DNA of 64,000 nucleotides from Corylus avellana (taxonomy: Eukaryota > Streptophyta > Magnoliopsida > Fagales > Betulaceae). Position 1 is the stretch's first letter. Each line of letters begins with the position of its first letter. The notes under the pieces were generated by a model that was not told where the DNA came from, ran no database searches, and saw only the letters and a list, made by a program, of their open reading frames with translations. Shown here in pieces: positions 1 to 11,554 of this stretch. The translations under genes were made by a program, and so were the position numbers. The DNA lies in NCBI RefSeq assembly GCF_901000735.1, contig NC_081541.1, positions 20,559,841-20,623,840 of the forward strand, in the 5' to 3' direction.

Positions 1-885
1 GTGTTTAATGTGGTGTCTTTGGAGAGAACCACGCAAGGAAATTTGAATACTATGAGACTTCAATATTAGAGTTGAAGTTGTTATTCCAATTCCCTTACTC
101 ATGCATAATAGTGTTCAACAGCTTGCCTGCTTATAATTTCTCTAAATTTTATGAGTTTTGTTCTTCTTTTTCTATACATTAAGGTTCTTTTGTATACTTC
201 CTAGGTAGAGGTTCCAATCAAAATGACTTGTAAGCTTCCTTGATTTATACCTTGTTTTGGGATGGGCAGTCAGAAGTTAGAGTTGTATCTGATCATAGGT
301 ATTAGATTTGAATTTGCTGAGCAAAATGGAAAATATATATATATATATATATATGAATTCTCTTTTGAAGATATATTTTGTAAATTCAATGATCCACATT
401 TTGAGGTGCATTTTCTAATTGGCTTTTATTACATTTCTAAATTTTTGTTGAGTGTATAAATTGCATTAAAAATATTTATTTGAGCAGGGCTTTTACACAT
501 TTTAAATCCAACAGGCACTTAATTTTCACAGAGAGAGAGAGAGAGAATAAAGGAAAATGTAAAGAGTTATATTAGGTTTACTGAGTTTTACAAATATTTC
601 TTTCAAGTTCATTGAAACCAAAAAATGTATTCGTTTGTTTTCTAGAAACCTCAAAGGTGAATTTGAGATTTCACTTGCCTATATGTGAATGTTCTAAATT
701 TTCTTAGGTTTGTACAGGATCATGTCAATGAAGGAAAATCCAAATCCAAATAGAAGCTTCTAACACATATGAGTGATTCTTGTAGAACTTTTACAGTTTT
801 CTAGAGAGATCCTTTTGTTTATCAACCTAATCCCTATGACTGTCTTCCCACAAAATGATGCTTGTGAGAAGCTTCCTAAAAGGGT
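1..885 (+). repeat. Second copy of remorin intron-5 sequence including a LINE tail
   Basis: This stretch aligns by eye to 47987-49520, inside intron 5 of the remorin gene. The first ~190 bases match the 3' end of a LINE open reading frame and its trailer. From ~205 the match jumps to the equivalent of ~48876, so about 690 bases present in the intron copy are missing here. Similarity ends at ~885, where an LTR starting TGTAATACCCC is inserted. No remorin exon is present in this copy. Confidence 0.75.
333..354. repeat. AT dinucleotide microsatellite
   Basis: An uninterrupted AT run of about 11 units. The corresponding place in the intron-5 copy (~49005) lacks it, so it expanded or contracted after the duplication. 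Confidence 0.9.
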
Positions 886-1141
886 AGTTTGTAATACCCC
901 AAAAATGGATTAGGGTTAAGTACACTAATTATGATGCTAAGGTTGATTCTTATTTGGTAAAGTGTAAAACCTTAAATTTTTTTAAGAATTTACTGTTGCA
1001 TCGAACGTTCAACAAAGATACTGAATGTTCGATGCCTGTAATAAATACTTAAGAATCAACTTATACATAGTAACCAAATGGAAATGCTTAGGATAATGGG
1101 TATGGGATCAATTACAGTGTCAAGGTTAAGCAATAATTCCT

Positions 1142-1701
1142 AAAGGACAAGAAAGCATTGCAAACATTGTCTTAAGAGAGAAATCTTAGATTTTCAAATA
1201 TTAAGAAGATACTCAATAATATTAGAATGGATACCATGACGTTCGTATCGAAAAGAGTTTTCCGAAATGGGGTCGTACGCACAATTTCGAGACCTGTAGC
1301 AAAAGTTATGGTTGTTTTACTGAACACTACGCAATCAGTCAAACTGCTGAAAAAGTCAATTGCAAACATTCGCTGACAGTGTGTCAAGAAGGTACATACA
1401 AGATTTTTAGGCATAAGTCCAAAAGGACGAGAAAGCATTGCAAACACCGTCTTAAGAGAGAAATCTTAAATTTTTTAATATTAAGAAGACACTCAGTAAT
1501 ATTGAAATGAATACCATGACGTTCATATCGGAAAGAGCTTTCCGAAATGCGGTCGTACACGCAATTTTGAGACCAGTGGCAAAAGTTATGGTTGTTTTAC
1601 TAAATACTGCACAATCGGTCAAACTACTAAAAAAGTCAACTGTGAACGTTCACTGACAGTGTGTCAGGAAGGTACATACGAGATTTTCAGCCTAAGTCTA
1701 A
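1142..1701 (+). repeat. 280-bp tandem duplication inside the LTR U3
   Basis: Two head-to-tail copies, 1142-1421 and 1422-1701, both start with a variant of 'aaaggacaagaaagcattg' and are closely similar throughout. Each carries AACGTT-type words. The duplication lies upstream of the likely TATA box, so it doubles a putative promoter segment. Confidence 0.85.
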
Positions 1702-2461
1702 AAGTACACCGGACGTTTGCTGTGGGACCACCTGAATGTTTGCTGACCAATTTTGGACAGCTGGATATTAACCAAACGCCTGACAAAAGCTGTGCATAGT
1801 ACCTGAACGTTCGCCCATAAGTATCGAACGTTCGGTGACGTGTAGAACTATCATAGCAGCGCCCACAGATTTTCCTACCCTATAAATACCTTCCCCACTC
1901 GACCTTTAAGCCTCATTCTGCCCATGTTTCCCTCCATAACCTCTGCTTGAGTGATTTTATGAGTTGTAAGAGTTTTTGAAGGAGAATGAGAGATTTTTTT
2001 GGAGGTTTTGCTTCAAGGAGGTAATCTTTTAAGCCTAGCTTGTTCCTTTCTTAGTTATTATGATGTTTAAGTGTTTTTCATAGTTAGTTTGGTTGGTAGT
2101 TTTGAGTTTCTAGTTATATTATTGCCCATGATCTTGCTTTAAGCTTGGGTTAGCATTTCATTTTTGTTGGACGTATTTTATTCTGCATGTAGATGTTATT
2201 TTGGGCTTGGAATATATTAGGAACCTTGTTGTATCCGTAGAACTTGCTTATAAGTGATTAGAAGGCTGTTTGGTTCGAAATGAGTTTTCTACCTATGAGA
2301 GAATGTTCACACATTTTTGGCCAAACGTTCGCTTTGTTTGGTAGAATTTTTGCTAGCCAGGCAGGAACTTTGTTTTGGACATTTTTAAGTCTAGGGCTTG
2401 TTTTAGCTTAAGTTTAGAACTAATGATAGGTATTTTCTCACTATTCAAGGTTGTGGAGCCT

Positions 2462-4033
2462 TGATGTAGTTTTTTTTGTGTACAAAAATAATCAATAATA
2501 AAATGACCACTCGTAATAGGATGAATCCTTGTAGGATAGGGCTATATCGAGGGTGTCGAGTGTTGTTATTGTCAAGTTGTTGTTGTTGTCAAGGACTACA
2601 CTGGTGTTGTTGTCAAGTTTTTCTGAATTAAATATAACTTAATTAAAAGATGATTGTCTGTTTTTGGATTTATAAAGTAAAGGCATAAAATAAAGCAAAA
2701 GTAGATTGTGATGAGAAAAAGAATAGGGAATTGATTTCACCACAAACCGCATAACAATGGTTAATCATAAATTAACAAGGAAAATTCATATATTATGTAT
2801 GATATAGGGCTCGTTTCACTCGAGTAATCAAGAACATACAATAATTAAGACATAAGTATAATCTATCTTCGGTTGGCATGAACCGTCTGCCTAACCTCTA
2901 GATCCGGTACGGTCTGTCTTCCCTAGGTATAGACTATCAAATATCTTAATTAGTTACACACAATTAATAGATAAGCATAACTCATCTTAGGTTAGTATGA
3001 AATATCTACCTAAATTACACTAAACTAGGGTGTAGACAAATTTGTCTTCCCCCTAGACATGGCTTATCAAATCTTATTGATCATATGTCAATTAAAATCA
3101 TTGTATAACAATCATTCATATAATCACAAAAAATACGAAGGATTGAATTCAATCAATATAAAAAGATTTCTAAGACAAGAGAAGAATTTCATAATGATTG
3201 AATATAAACATTAAGGTCAATTCTCATAGTTATACAACTATCATGCATATAGAAAATTCCAAATCAAAATACAATTAAACTATTGTTACTTGGAAATGGC
3301 TATATCAACACCCTATTACGAATTTAGTTGCTCATGCTAGTGCTGGGATGGCCTCTTGCCATGTTCATCTGCTCTTCAACTCTTCAAGCCTCTAAGAAGA
3401 ACTTTGTTTGAATTATTTCTTTAAAACCAAGCACACGTCTCTTCAAGGCATAGAGGCCTATTTATAGGGTGTGAAACAAACCATAGAAGCTATAGGAATC
3501 AAAAAATAAAAAATAAAAAATAAAAAATCGTACTACAGTCTCCTAGTCAAATTAGGAAGCAATCCTAGTACAAATCAGAATAGGATTCGTCCAAATTCGC
3601 GTTCTTATCGGGATAATTTTGGTATAAGAAACATCCAAATTAGAAAACTCTTATTTCACAATGATTTATATAATTGTGAGTTAGCTTTCCAATGCCACTA
3701 GTTTCATCTCAATCCGATGCTTGAGTCAAAAGTTATGGTTAAAATACTGATACATGTGCAGAATCCAAATTTGAATTCAATCCAATTTAATCATTTCCTT
3801 GATTTGATTAAATTTAACCACATTATATAAGTCCTCTATTATGATTGGTTAAGCTTAACCATATCTTTTAGGTCTTCTCAAAGAGTGCTTTAAGCCCAAA
3901 ATCAATGGAATTTCTTGCATCTGTATTTAAAGCCTGAAAACAATAAAACAAAACAAAATCAAATAAATAACAATGCTAAAGAATTAACATATGCAAGTTA
4001 AGGGGTTTGAATGTGCAATATTCGCGCTTATCA
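2462..4033 (-). mobile_element. Solo LTR of the LARD1 family, minus strand
   Basis: Read on the minus strand it begins TGATAAGCGCGAATATTGC and ends in CTACATCA, the same ends as the LARD1 LTRs at 7825-9367 and 12277-13819. It is flanked by near-identical 5-bp target duplications (agcct at 2457-2461, agctt at 4034-4038). No internal region or PBS adjoins it, which fits loss of the rest by LTR-LTR recombination. It carries a run of AAAAAT repeats near 3497-3525. Confidence 0.85.
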
Positions 4034-4846
4034 AGCTTCACGAGGATTTTATGGAGGAGCCTTACGATCTAGTTGAGTACAAACTCACATGAATACTTGT
4101 TGTTACTTTTCCCACATTGCACAACTAATTTATATATATCAAAAATGCATATTTACAACTCTCATGAAATACATTTTGGATTACTATGAACTCTATTTTG
4201 TGAAAACATATGTTGATTAACAAGATAATCAAATGATGAAGCTTGAAAAAGCATGCATGTAAAAGACGAATAAGATTAATTGTATCGTATGACATGGAAT
4301 AACAGTACCAGCGGGATAATGGCTACGGGCTTATTATACAGGTTAACTCTATGGTCAAATGTGTGTGTTTATATGGGTCTTGGATCCAATGGTTATTTGT
4401 GATCGGCGCAGCCATGTTTGATTTGATGATCACTATAGGACGAACATCATTAGTAGGCCACCCGACGTCGGACTCGGTCGAGCTGCTAGTGATGGATGGT
4501 AGCGTATAATATTTGGGGCACCAGTATTATATTACAAGTCCATTGGAACAGTGCCAACCTTGCCGGGAAGGGGTAATATCTCGAGTAAACCATACTATTT
4601 GAACTATGACATGATTCTCATATTACAACATATATTATATTTATATCGCATCCATAATAAACTATCATCTCATAATGCTGCATGTGCATTCTAAACAACT
4701 AAGTTTACCATTTAATAATAGGTACGTCATGTGCATTTATACTCACTAAGTCGTCGGACTTACCCTTGTATTCTATTCCTCTTTTTCCCCCATACGTATA
4801 TTTGCATTGTTATACATAGTTTAGTAGAATATGGATACCACAAAGC

Positions 4847-5601
4847 TGTAACGCCCCGGAAATTATTTAATTGGTAGTTAACTCCACGATTCGTCTCCCA
4901 GCCCTATTCCGCGAGAAACAAGACTCAGGGATTTCTACTCCTCGAAAAGAGACGATACTAAGCAGCGGAAATATCAAGATTCTATAAACATTAATCATTA
5001 TAGCTAGAGCATCTACCAATGATCATCAAAATAGCTAAATCATACTATACAAGTCATTTTTAGAAGGGATCCATGCTATATCTTAATATGCAAGTATGCA
5101 TAAAAGCTCCTAAGTCCATAGTATAACCCAAAAGTACTAGTTACCATGAGCACCCGCCTAATCTCGCAATAAGTCTTCAAGCGTCACTCGGATCAAGTCC
5201 TCCAAAATAACCAAATGCTTCATGGTATCCATCTTCTGCTAAACTATTTATAACAGCAGTTGTACATATGGAGAAAAAGGGGAAAGAATACATGGGTAAA
5301 TCCGACAACTTAGTGAGTATAAATGCACATGACGTACTCGTCATTAAATGGTGAACTCGGTTGTTTATTAACACATGCAATAGTATGAGATGACTGTTTA
5401 TAAAAAAATGCAATATAGATATAATATATGTTGTAATATGAGAATCATGTCATAGTTCAACAGTATGGTCTACCCGAGATATTACCTCTTCTCAATAGGG
5501 TTGGCACTATAATGACCAACCATTTGGCAATGGCTGCGTCGGTCACGAAAACCACTGGATCCAAGGCCCACACACACACACACTTGACCATAAAGTTAAC
5601 C
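4847..5601 (-). mobile_element. Gypsy-type LTR fragment, minus strand
   Basis: On the minus strand it ends with CGGGGCGTTACA at 4847. The part at 5270-5510 is the reverse complement of 4540-4800 in the preceding plus-strand LTR, so the two LTR pieces meet tail to tail. It is closely related to the LTR at 51220-52600. It is cut at 5601 by the TRIM insertion. Confidence 0.6.
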
Positions 5602-5989
5602 TGTAACACCCCGGTCCTATATTGGGAAGTTGAGAAGAAGTCCATATAGAGTGGGTGGTTTATAAAAATAGTCATGGGTGCTAAGACTGACATTGTCTAG
5701 TTACTAGATGAAACTGGGTTTTATAATGAATTCTAGGGAAGCTCCAAATTGACTTGTCCTTTTTGGGTGATAGCGCAGATGTGGCTAGCGCATTTCTTTA
5801 GGTCGTTAAAAATGGTATCATAGCCACCTAGTAATGCCAGGTCATGTGGTATTGGAGCACTATATGACGTGGCCTTAACGAGGATGTCAAGAATTTAAGA
5901 GGGAAAGTTTGTAAGACCTCGGTCCCATATTGAGAAGATGAGAAGAAGCCCACATAGAGTGGGTGGTTTATAAAGATAGTCATGGGTGC
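5602..5989 (+). mobile_element. TRIM element with interrupted 3' LTR
   Basis: Two direct repeats starting TGTAACACCCCGGTCC (5602) and TGTAAGACCTCGGTCC (5910) flank about 100 bases. A PBS-like TGGTATCATAGCC (5813-5825, initiator-tRNA-Met type) follows the first repeat, and a purine-rich tract (~5895-5906) precedes the second. This is the layout of a terminal-repeat retrotransposon in miniature. The second LTR breaks off at 'catgggtgc', exactly where the Tekay-like LTR starts; the remainder is not found in the window. Confidence 0.7.
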
Positions 5990-7732
5990 TGTAACATCCC
6001 TAGCCCGTTAGGGTTAGGTTTGTTAATCTTTTTTTTTTCTTACTCGCAAAGATCCATAAGGTTTATCAATTTTAAAAGACTAGTATAAAATGAATGCATG
6101 AAACTCTAGAATATCACGTCCTTAAAATAAACTGAAATATTTATGCTTAACAAAAATATGTCTCACAAACGATAATAACGTTCCTTATTAAAATAAATTC
6201 TTCAATCTCGGAAAGAAAACTGTGCCAATGCACTTATTAACTTGACTAATATGAAATCACATGAAATCCTAAATACGCCAGCCCCTATTCCGGCCTCCTA
6301 ATGCAACATGATCACCACTTGAAACAAGAAATAAAACTGATGAGCCCAAAGGGGGCCCAGTAAGTGAAATCCACAACCATACGTAGTTTTACTCCTTGTC
6401 CCATTTTGAAAATTGGAACTCATAACTACATATGTTCCCAGTATATTTGTAAGAAAACAGAAAGCACATAAAATATATTATCATCAATAAAATTTTTGAT
6501 AGTCTTTATCTCATACTAGGGTTGTGTGGTCCTTGCGACCTGGGATGAGATACTGTGGCCGCAACCCAGTCCCCTGGCCAGCTGATTAACTTTGGGTGCA
6601 CTCAGCATGGCAAAAAAAGAAACACACTCCTCCCTACATGTGCCCTCATTTTATAACACTCTTTTCTCATTTCTTGTACTTTTCTAGGTACGTCTTAGGG
6701 CAACATGTAGGAGAGTTTATTATCATTTTCTCAAAATTCTCTTTATAAACATCAATATTTTCCCAATGTTTCTTTTTTTCTAACTTGTCATGCATGCAAC
6801 ATAATTCCATAATATAAACAAAATAATCATTTGCAGTTTGAAACGAAATTGCATAAATAGCATGAAATGATAATTTTTCTGGAAGGGATAGTAAATTCGC
6901 TTACCTCTTGACTGCAGTAAAAATTTCCTTTGACTGCTAACTAATCTCCTAAAGGAAATACATGCATGTTACTACCCTCATACACGTCACATCAAAGCAT
7001 TCTATTACTATTATGAGTTGGCTTGCTAATCAATTGAGAATGAACTTACTTAGGCATTTAGGTATGCTTCCCAATAATTTCCAGAAATTATTTTATTCCT
7101 TAGGATTCATATACATATATTTATATAATATATCTTAATGTACTTTAAATTATTTTGTTTATAAAAATTACTCTCATTTATTCTATATATATATATATAT
7201 ATAGCTAAACCTTGTTGTGCCTATATATACACACCGAGGTACTACATCTGTATATATATGAATACTTTGAATCATCATATATATATCTATATATCTTTAA
7301 AAATTCCAGATGTACGTGTATTTATAAATACTTCCATCATTATATATACACTTTAAAGTAGTCCTCATGTATATATTTATAAATCCTTCAAAACATTATA
7401 TATCTACATATTTTGAAGCAATCCAAATATACGTATATAAAAAATACTACAAATTATTATTATTATATATATACATATAAGGAGAAGTAAAAGCAAATTG
7501 TGAGGCAAAAGAAACCATACCTGACGCACACTGAGAATTGAATGAATGCAATGCAGGGAGAGCGACGTGTGGAGATAAAGTGGAGAGACAAAAATTTTGT
7601 TTTCGGTGTGTGGTAAGAGTTTTTCTTATTTGGTTAAATAGGCTTGGCAAGTGGAGAAAAAGAAGATAGGAAAGGTTTTCAAAGGGTAGGCGGCGCTTAG
7701 GCTTTAGAGTTTTTTTTTTTTAAAAAAAAAAA

Positions 7733-7733
7733 A

Positions 7734-7769
<36 letters not shown>
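7733..7769. repeat. ATT trinucleotide microsatellite
   Basis: About 12 perfect ATT units, preceded by T and A homopolymer runs, within the U3 side of the chromovirus LTR. Confidence 0.9.
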
Positions 7770-7824
7770 TATTAGTATTACCACCTATTAGTCAACTAAA
7801 AATACCCTAAAAAGACTTAGGATT

Positions 7825-9367
7825 TGATAAGCGCCGAATGTTGCACATTCAAGCCCCTTAATTTGCATATGTTAATTCCTTAGCGTTGTTATTTGTTTGA
7901 TTTTGTTTTGTTTTTGTGTTTTCAGGTTGTAAATAAAGATGCAATTAATTCCATTGATTTTGGGCTTAAAAGCACACTTTGAGATGATTAAGCTTAGCCA
8001 ATCATAATAGAGGACCTATATGTTGTGGTTAAGTTTAATTAAATAAAGGAAGGGATTAATTCGGAATTTCTCAAATTGGAGTCAAAATCGGATTGGATTC
8101 AAATTTGGATTCTGCATATGTCTCGGTATTTTAGCCATAACTTTCAGCTCAAATATTCGATTGAGGTGATTCAAGCGGCGTTGGAAAGCTAACTCAAATT
8201 GATACAAATCATTGTGAAATAGAATTTTCCTAATTCGAAGCATAGCAATGCTAAAATCGCCCCGCAAGATAGGAACGCAATTCTGGGCAAATCCTATTCC
8301 GATTTGGACTTAGGTTTTCTTCTCCAGCATGGACTTGAATTTCAGTCTCCCAATTGGACTGACAAACTGACTTCCAACTTTCTGAGTATTTTTAGGGTTT
8401 TAGGGTTTTCCAATTCTCTATAAATAGGGCTCTAAACATTGTAAACAGACACACCGCTTTCTAGAGTAAAAATTCAGTAAATTGTCTTTGGAGCTTAGAA
8501 AATCATGAACGGCTAAACCCCTTCGTGGGGTGTTGATGTAACCCTATCCAAGCACAATGGTTTGAATGTATTTAATTTCTAGATTTTCAATTTGTGGATG
8601 TTGATTGTATAACTATGAGGATTGCTATAATTGATTTATGTTCTTCATATTAAATGCAATTGTTCTTGAATTCCAAAATCAATATTTCTGAAATTCTTCT
8701 CTTGTCTTAGAAAGTATTTTACTTTTGTTGATCTCAAATCATTCTTGTTTTCTGTGATTATGAGGATGATGGTTATAAAATGGGTTTAATTGACATATGA
8801 TCAATAGGATTTGATAGGCTATGCCTAGGGAAGACAGATTGTACAACACCCTAGTTTAGTGTAATTTAGGTAAACAATCCGTGCCAACCGAAGATGGGTT
8901 ACACTTATTCATTGGTTGTATGTATCCTGTTAAAGAATTTGATAATTTATACCTAAGAAAGACGGGTCGTACCGCATCTTAGTGGTTAGGTGGACAATCC
9001 GTGCCAACCAAAGATAAATTATGCTTATTCTTTAATAAGGTAGTTTCTTGTTTATTTATAACATGCATAGAATGAATTTCTAGGATTAATTATGATTAGC
9101 CATTGTTGTGCGGATAGAGGTGAAGTCAATACCCTACACTCTCTCTCTTGTTTAAGATCTCTTTTATTTTCATGCACTTTACTTTTAAAGAAAATCAAAT
9201 CAAATATATTTTTAATTAAGTTAATTTTAATATTTCGAATTTGATAACAAAACCCCTGCAGTCCTTGAGGTTCGACACGCTCAATATAGCCCTATCCTAC
9301 AGGATTCGTACTATTACGAGTGGTTATTTTTATTATTGATATTTTTGGACACAAAAATGCCACATCA
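7825..9367 (+). repeat. 5' LTR of LARD1
   Basis: Starts TGATAAGCGCC and ends CCACATCA. A TATA-box-like CTATAAATAGGG lies near 8418. Same length as the 3' LTR at 12277. Confidence 0.9.
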
Positions 9368-9372
9368 ATTTT

Positions 9373-9390
9373 TGGCGCCGTTGCCGGGGA
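9373..9390 (+). promoter_or_regulatory. Primer-binding site of LARD1
   Basis: TGGCGCCGTTGCCGGGGA lies five bases after the 5' LTR. This is the common PBS of Athila-type and related plant gypsy elements, usually assigned to a tRNA-Asp-type primer (family knowledge). Confidence 0.9.
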
Positions 9391-9539
9391 CTACTTAACA
9401 GTTTTATTGTCAAATTTTAAGGATTAATTTTAGCTTAATAATCTAATTTCCTGTTTTTCGTTGCTAACTTTAATTATGTTTTTGTGTTTTTTTTTTTAAT
9501 TTTTTAGAATTCTCAAACAGGTCTGTAGCTGCCCATCTC

Positions 9540-9690
9540 TGTGACTGGGATCGAGCGCAGCCCGCATGCGATCGAGCGCGCGTATGCACTCCATCTTCTG
9601 CGCTCGATCCTTCCATGCCTACGCTCGCACCCATCGATGGCAGTACACTCGAGCGTACCCTGCCGTGCGATCGAGCGCAATAGTAGTAGT
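9540..9690 (+). repeat. GC-rich island of GATCGAGCGC-type words in LARD1 leader
   Basis: A sharply GC-rich block between the PBS and the ORF, in AT-rich surroundings. It is made of repeated variants of GATCGAGCGCA and its complement, for example near 9549, 9569, 9600, 9650 and 9669. Similar islands occur in the other non-autonomous elements of the window. No open frame of known type covers it. Confidence 0.8.
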
Positions 9691-9794
9691 TGGCATCCAA
9701 ATTTCCAACACACCTAAGGGCCGTTTGTGAGTTTTTATTTTTATTAATTTTTATTTTTTTGTTGTTATTTTATGTTAATTCTATTAGTTAGTTC

Positions 9795-10463
9795 ATGTGG
9801 GGAGGCATTCCAACACCCCATGGACCATGTTCATATTGCTATAGTCCTTATCATCATGGTAGAGATTGTCTTACAGCCGGACAATTTTCTAGTTATTCTT
9901 ATGAGCATATGAACAAACTGTTCTCTAGACTGGGGAATGACCTTTATTCTGATCCCTATAACCCGGCATGGAGCAACCAGTCCAATCTCTTGTGGCAAGC
10001 TCAAGCTCCTGGGAATTATGCTCCACAACGTCATGAATTGTACCATCAGGCCTATCCACAGTTCAATGATCAATCATATTCCCCTCAATATCAAGCAACT
10101 CCACTGCAACAATACCAGGCCGCACCACCTCCCTCAGATTCTAATTTTGAGGATCGGATGCTAAAAATGATGAGTCAGCTGGCGGGCGAGATAAAGCAGA
10201 CGGTCAAATCTCGAGAGGAAATACTAAACTCACATTCCCAATCCATTGCCAAGCTAGAAGCTCAAGTAGGACAACTTGCCAATGCCCTCAACAGGAGGGA
10301 TGAAGGAAAGCTTCCAAGTCATCTAGTGGCCAATCCTGATGGACACTACATGGAGGAAGAAAGTACTTCTTGTCATAAGCAAGCTATCACCACACTGAGG
10401 AGTGGAGAGGTGGTCGAAAACCTCGTGGAAGAAACGAAAAGAGCGAAAGGAGGAGCAAATTGA
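9795..10463 (+). CDS. Gag-like protein of LARD1 with a single zinc knuckle
   Basis: A 222-residue ORF starting at an ATG about 400 bases past the PBS. Near the N-terminus (residues ~12-25) is a C-X2-C-X4-H-X4-C zinc knuckle (CSYC, then H and C), the nucleic-acid-binding motif of retroviral-type Gag. A Q/P/Y-rich linker (~55-115) follows, then a helical, probably coiled-coil segment (~118-165). The C-terminal part contains KLEAQVGQLANAL and AITTLRSGEVV, typical of the end of Gag in Athila/Tat-like gypsy elements. The main capsid domain is missing. The frame is lost near 10455; gag-like sequence continues in another frame to about 10560. Probable role: RNA binding in a virus-like particle supplied by another element (inference). 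The counterpart in LARD2 is broken. Confidence 0.65.
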   Translation: MWGGIPTPHGPCSYCYSPYHHGRDCLTAGQFSSYSYEHMNKLFSRLGNDLYSDPYNPAWSNQSNLLWQAQAPGNYAPQRHELYHQAYPQFNDQSYSPQYQATPLQQYQAAPPPSDSNFEDRMLKMMSQLAGEIKQTVKSREEILNSHSQSIAKLEAQVGQLANALNRRDEGKLPSHLVANPDGHYMEEESTSCHKQAITTLRSGEVVENLVEETKRAKGGAN

Positions 10464-10885
10464 GGTCCCGCAGGATCTACATCGGGAAAAAAGCAAGGAA
10501 GCAAGCACTAAGGTTTCTTCACCATCACCTCTTATTCCTGAGATGCCATATGAGCCCTAAGCCCCTATTCCAGGTAATCTGAAATCTTCATTTTTAGGGC
10601 TAGATGACACTATCCCAGTCATTATTTCTTATGACTTACCAAGAGGCCAGGAGGGTAGTCTATTAGGGCTGTTAGACGAGCAAAAAGAGACCATCAAGAA
10701 GGATCTACCTCGATATGATGGCATTTGGAATTACCTATTTGTGGGTAAAATTTATTCTCTTTGGTCCAAGAGAAGAAAAGATTGGTGCTTCAAATTTAAA
10801 CTTAAGGGTCAGAGAACACTGCGTGCATCAAGGATGTGGATTCCGTTGACTTGGCGGATTCCATATATTTTGACTAGATGAGTCA
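10464..10885 (+). pseudogene. Remnant of gag end and start of pol in LARD1
   Basis: In a shifted frame, sequence coding for EMPYEP (~10540) followed by a stop resembles the Gag-protease linker. Then LDDTIPVIISYDL and LLGLLDEQKETIKKDLP (~10600-10705) resemble the segment just before the reverse transcriptase of Athila-like elements. It ends in a stop near 10880. The protease, RT, RNase H and integrase themselves are absent. The layout suggests LARD1 arose from an autonomous gypsy element by large internal deletions. Confidence 0.5.
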
Positions 10886-11554
10886 GTTTCATAAGATCGA
10901 GTGCAGGCACTGTGCGCTTGACTCCTCATTCCACCAGGGTACATGATCTCCATGCATGTTTACTTTATCCATTGTTGTTTCATTCTTTGTTTATATTTAT
11001 ACAACAATGTGTTGCACTTGACTGGTATTTGGTTGGAGTATCACTTTTTTTTTAGGGATGTGTTTTTGCATACAAGTTTGGGGGTATGATATGCCCCCAT
11101 CTGCTCATTTAGGTATTCCTATACTCTTGATCTTATTCTTTAGTTCTATACATACATTGGGGAAAATGTACGATTCAAGTTTGGGGGTATGGAAAAATAA
11201 AACATGGTCCATTTTTGTTGTTATGTCATTCTTAAGTATATGGTTGAGCTTTGATTTTGGTTTAAATTTCATTGATAGGCTTAAAGTTATGAACACATGA
11301 TCATATGACTTAGGAATTTTGAGTCTTATTACTTACTTTTAGCAACATGAGATGCTTCTTGTTTCAATTTAAATCTATCTTGAGTACACTAGCACATGTT
11401 TGTGAGGTATGAATTTTGAGACTAATTATGTTTGTTTTCAATGTCTTGAATTCTGTTGGGTGACATATTGGATGAATAACTTTGGCATGCTATACATGTA
11501 TAAATTTTTTTTATTTTTTTTTATTTATTTTTTTAAAAAATCAAGTTTGAATTT

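Larger units (their letters stand above)
890..4846 (+). mobile_element. Gypsy-type LTR, plus orientation, split by a solo LTR
   Basis: Starts with TGTAATACCCC, as many plant Ty3/gypsy LTRs do. A likely TATA box (CTATAAATAC) lies near 1879. The downstream part carries the 'tactcactaagtcgtcgg' type of sequence (~4739) also seen in the LTR pieces at 4847-5601 and 51220-52600. The LTR is broken by the solo LTR at 2462-4033 and appears to stop at 4846, where an inverted relative begins. No PBS or internal domain was found, so it is a solo or truncated LTR. Its U3 is rich in AACGTT-centred words. Confidence 0.6.

Noticed and set aside
5812..5825. Possible tRNA gene fragment
   Set aside because: TGGTATCA-type sequences here, at ~22021-22033 and at ~50789 are primer-binding sites next to LTR ends; no cloverleaf can be drawn around them.
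5602..5989. Cassandra-type TRIM with embedded 5S rRNA promoter
   Set aside because: The LTR does not contain recognisable 5S A-box/C-box sequence, so only a generic TRIM call is made.
7733..7769. Telomere-type repeat
   Set aside because: The run is ATT, not the plant TTTAGGG repeat; no telomeric array is present in the window.
9470..9713. Two overlapping minus-strand open frames opposite the LARD1 leader
   Set aside because: The same composition effect of the GC-rich island; overlapping frames on one strand with no recognisable protein.
11058..11300. 80-residue frame in LARD1
   Set aside because: AT-rich non-coding region containing the AAGTTTGGGGGT tracts; no conservation with LARD2 at the protein level.
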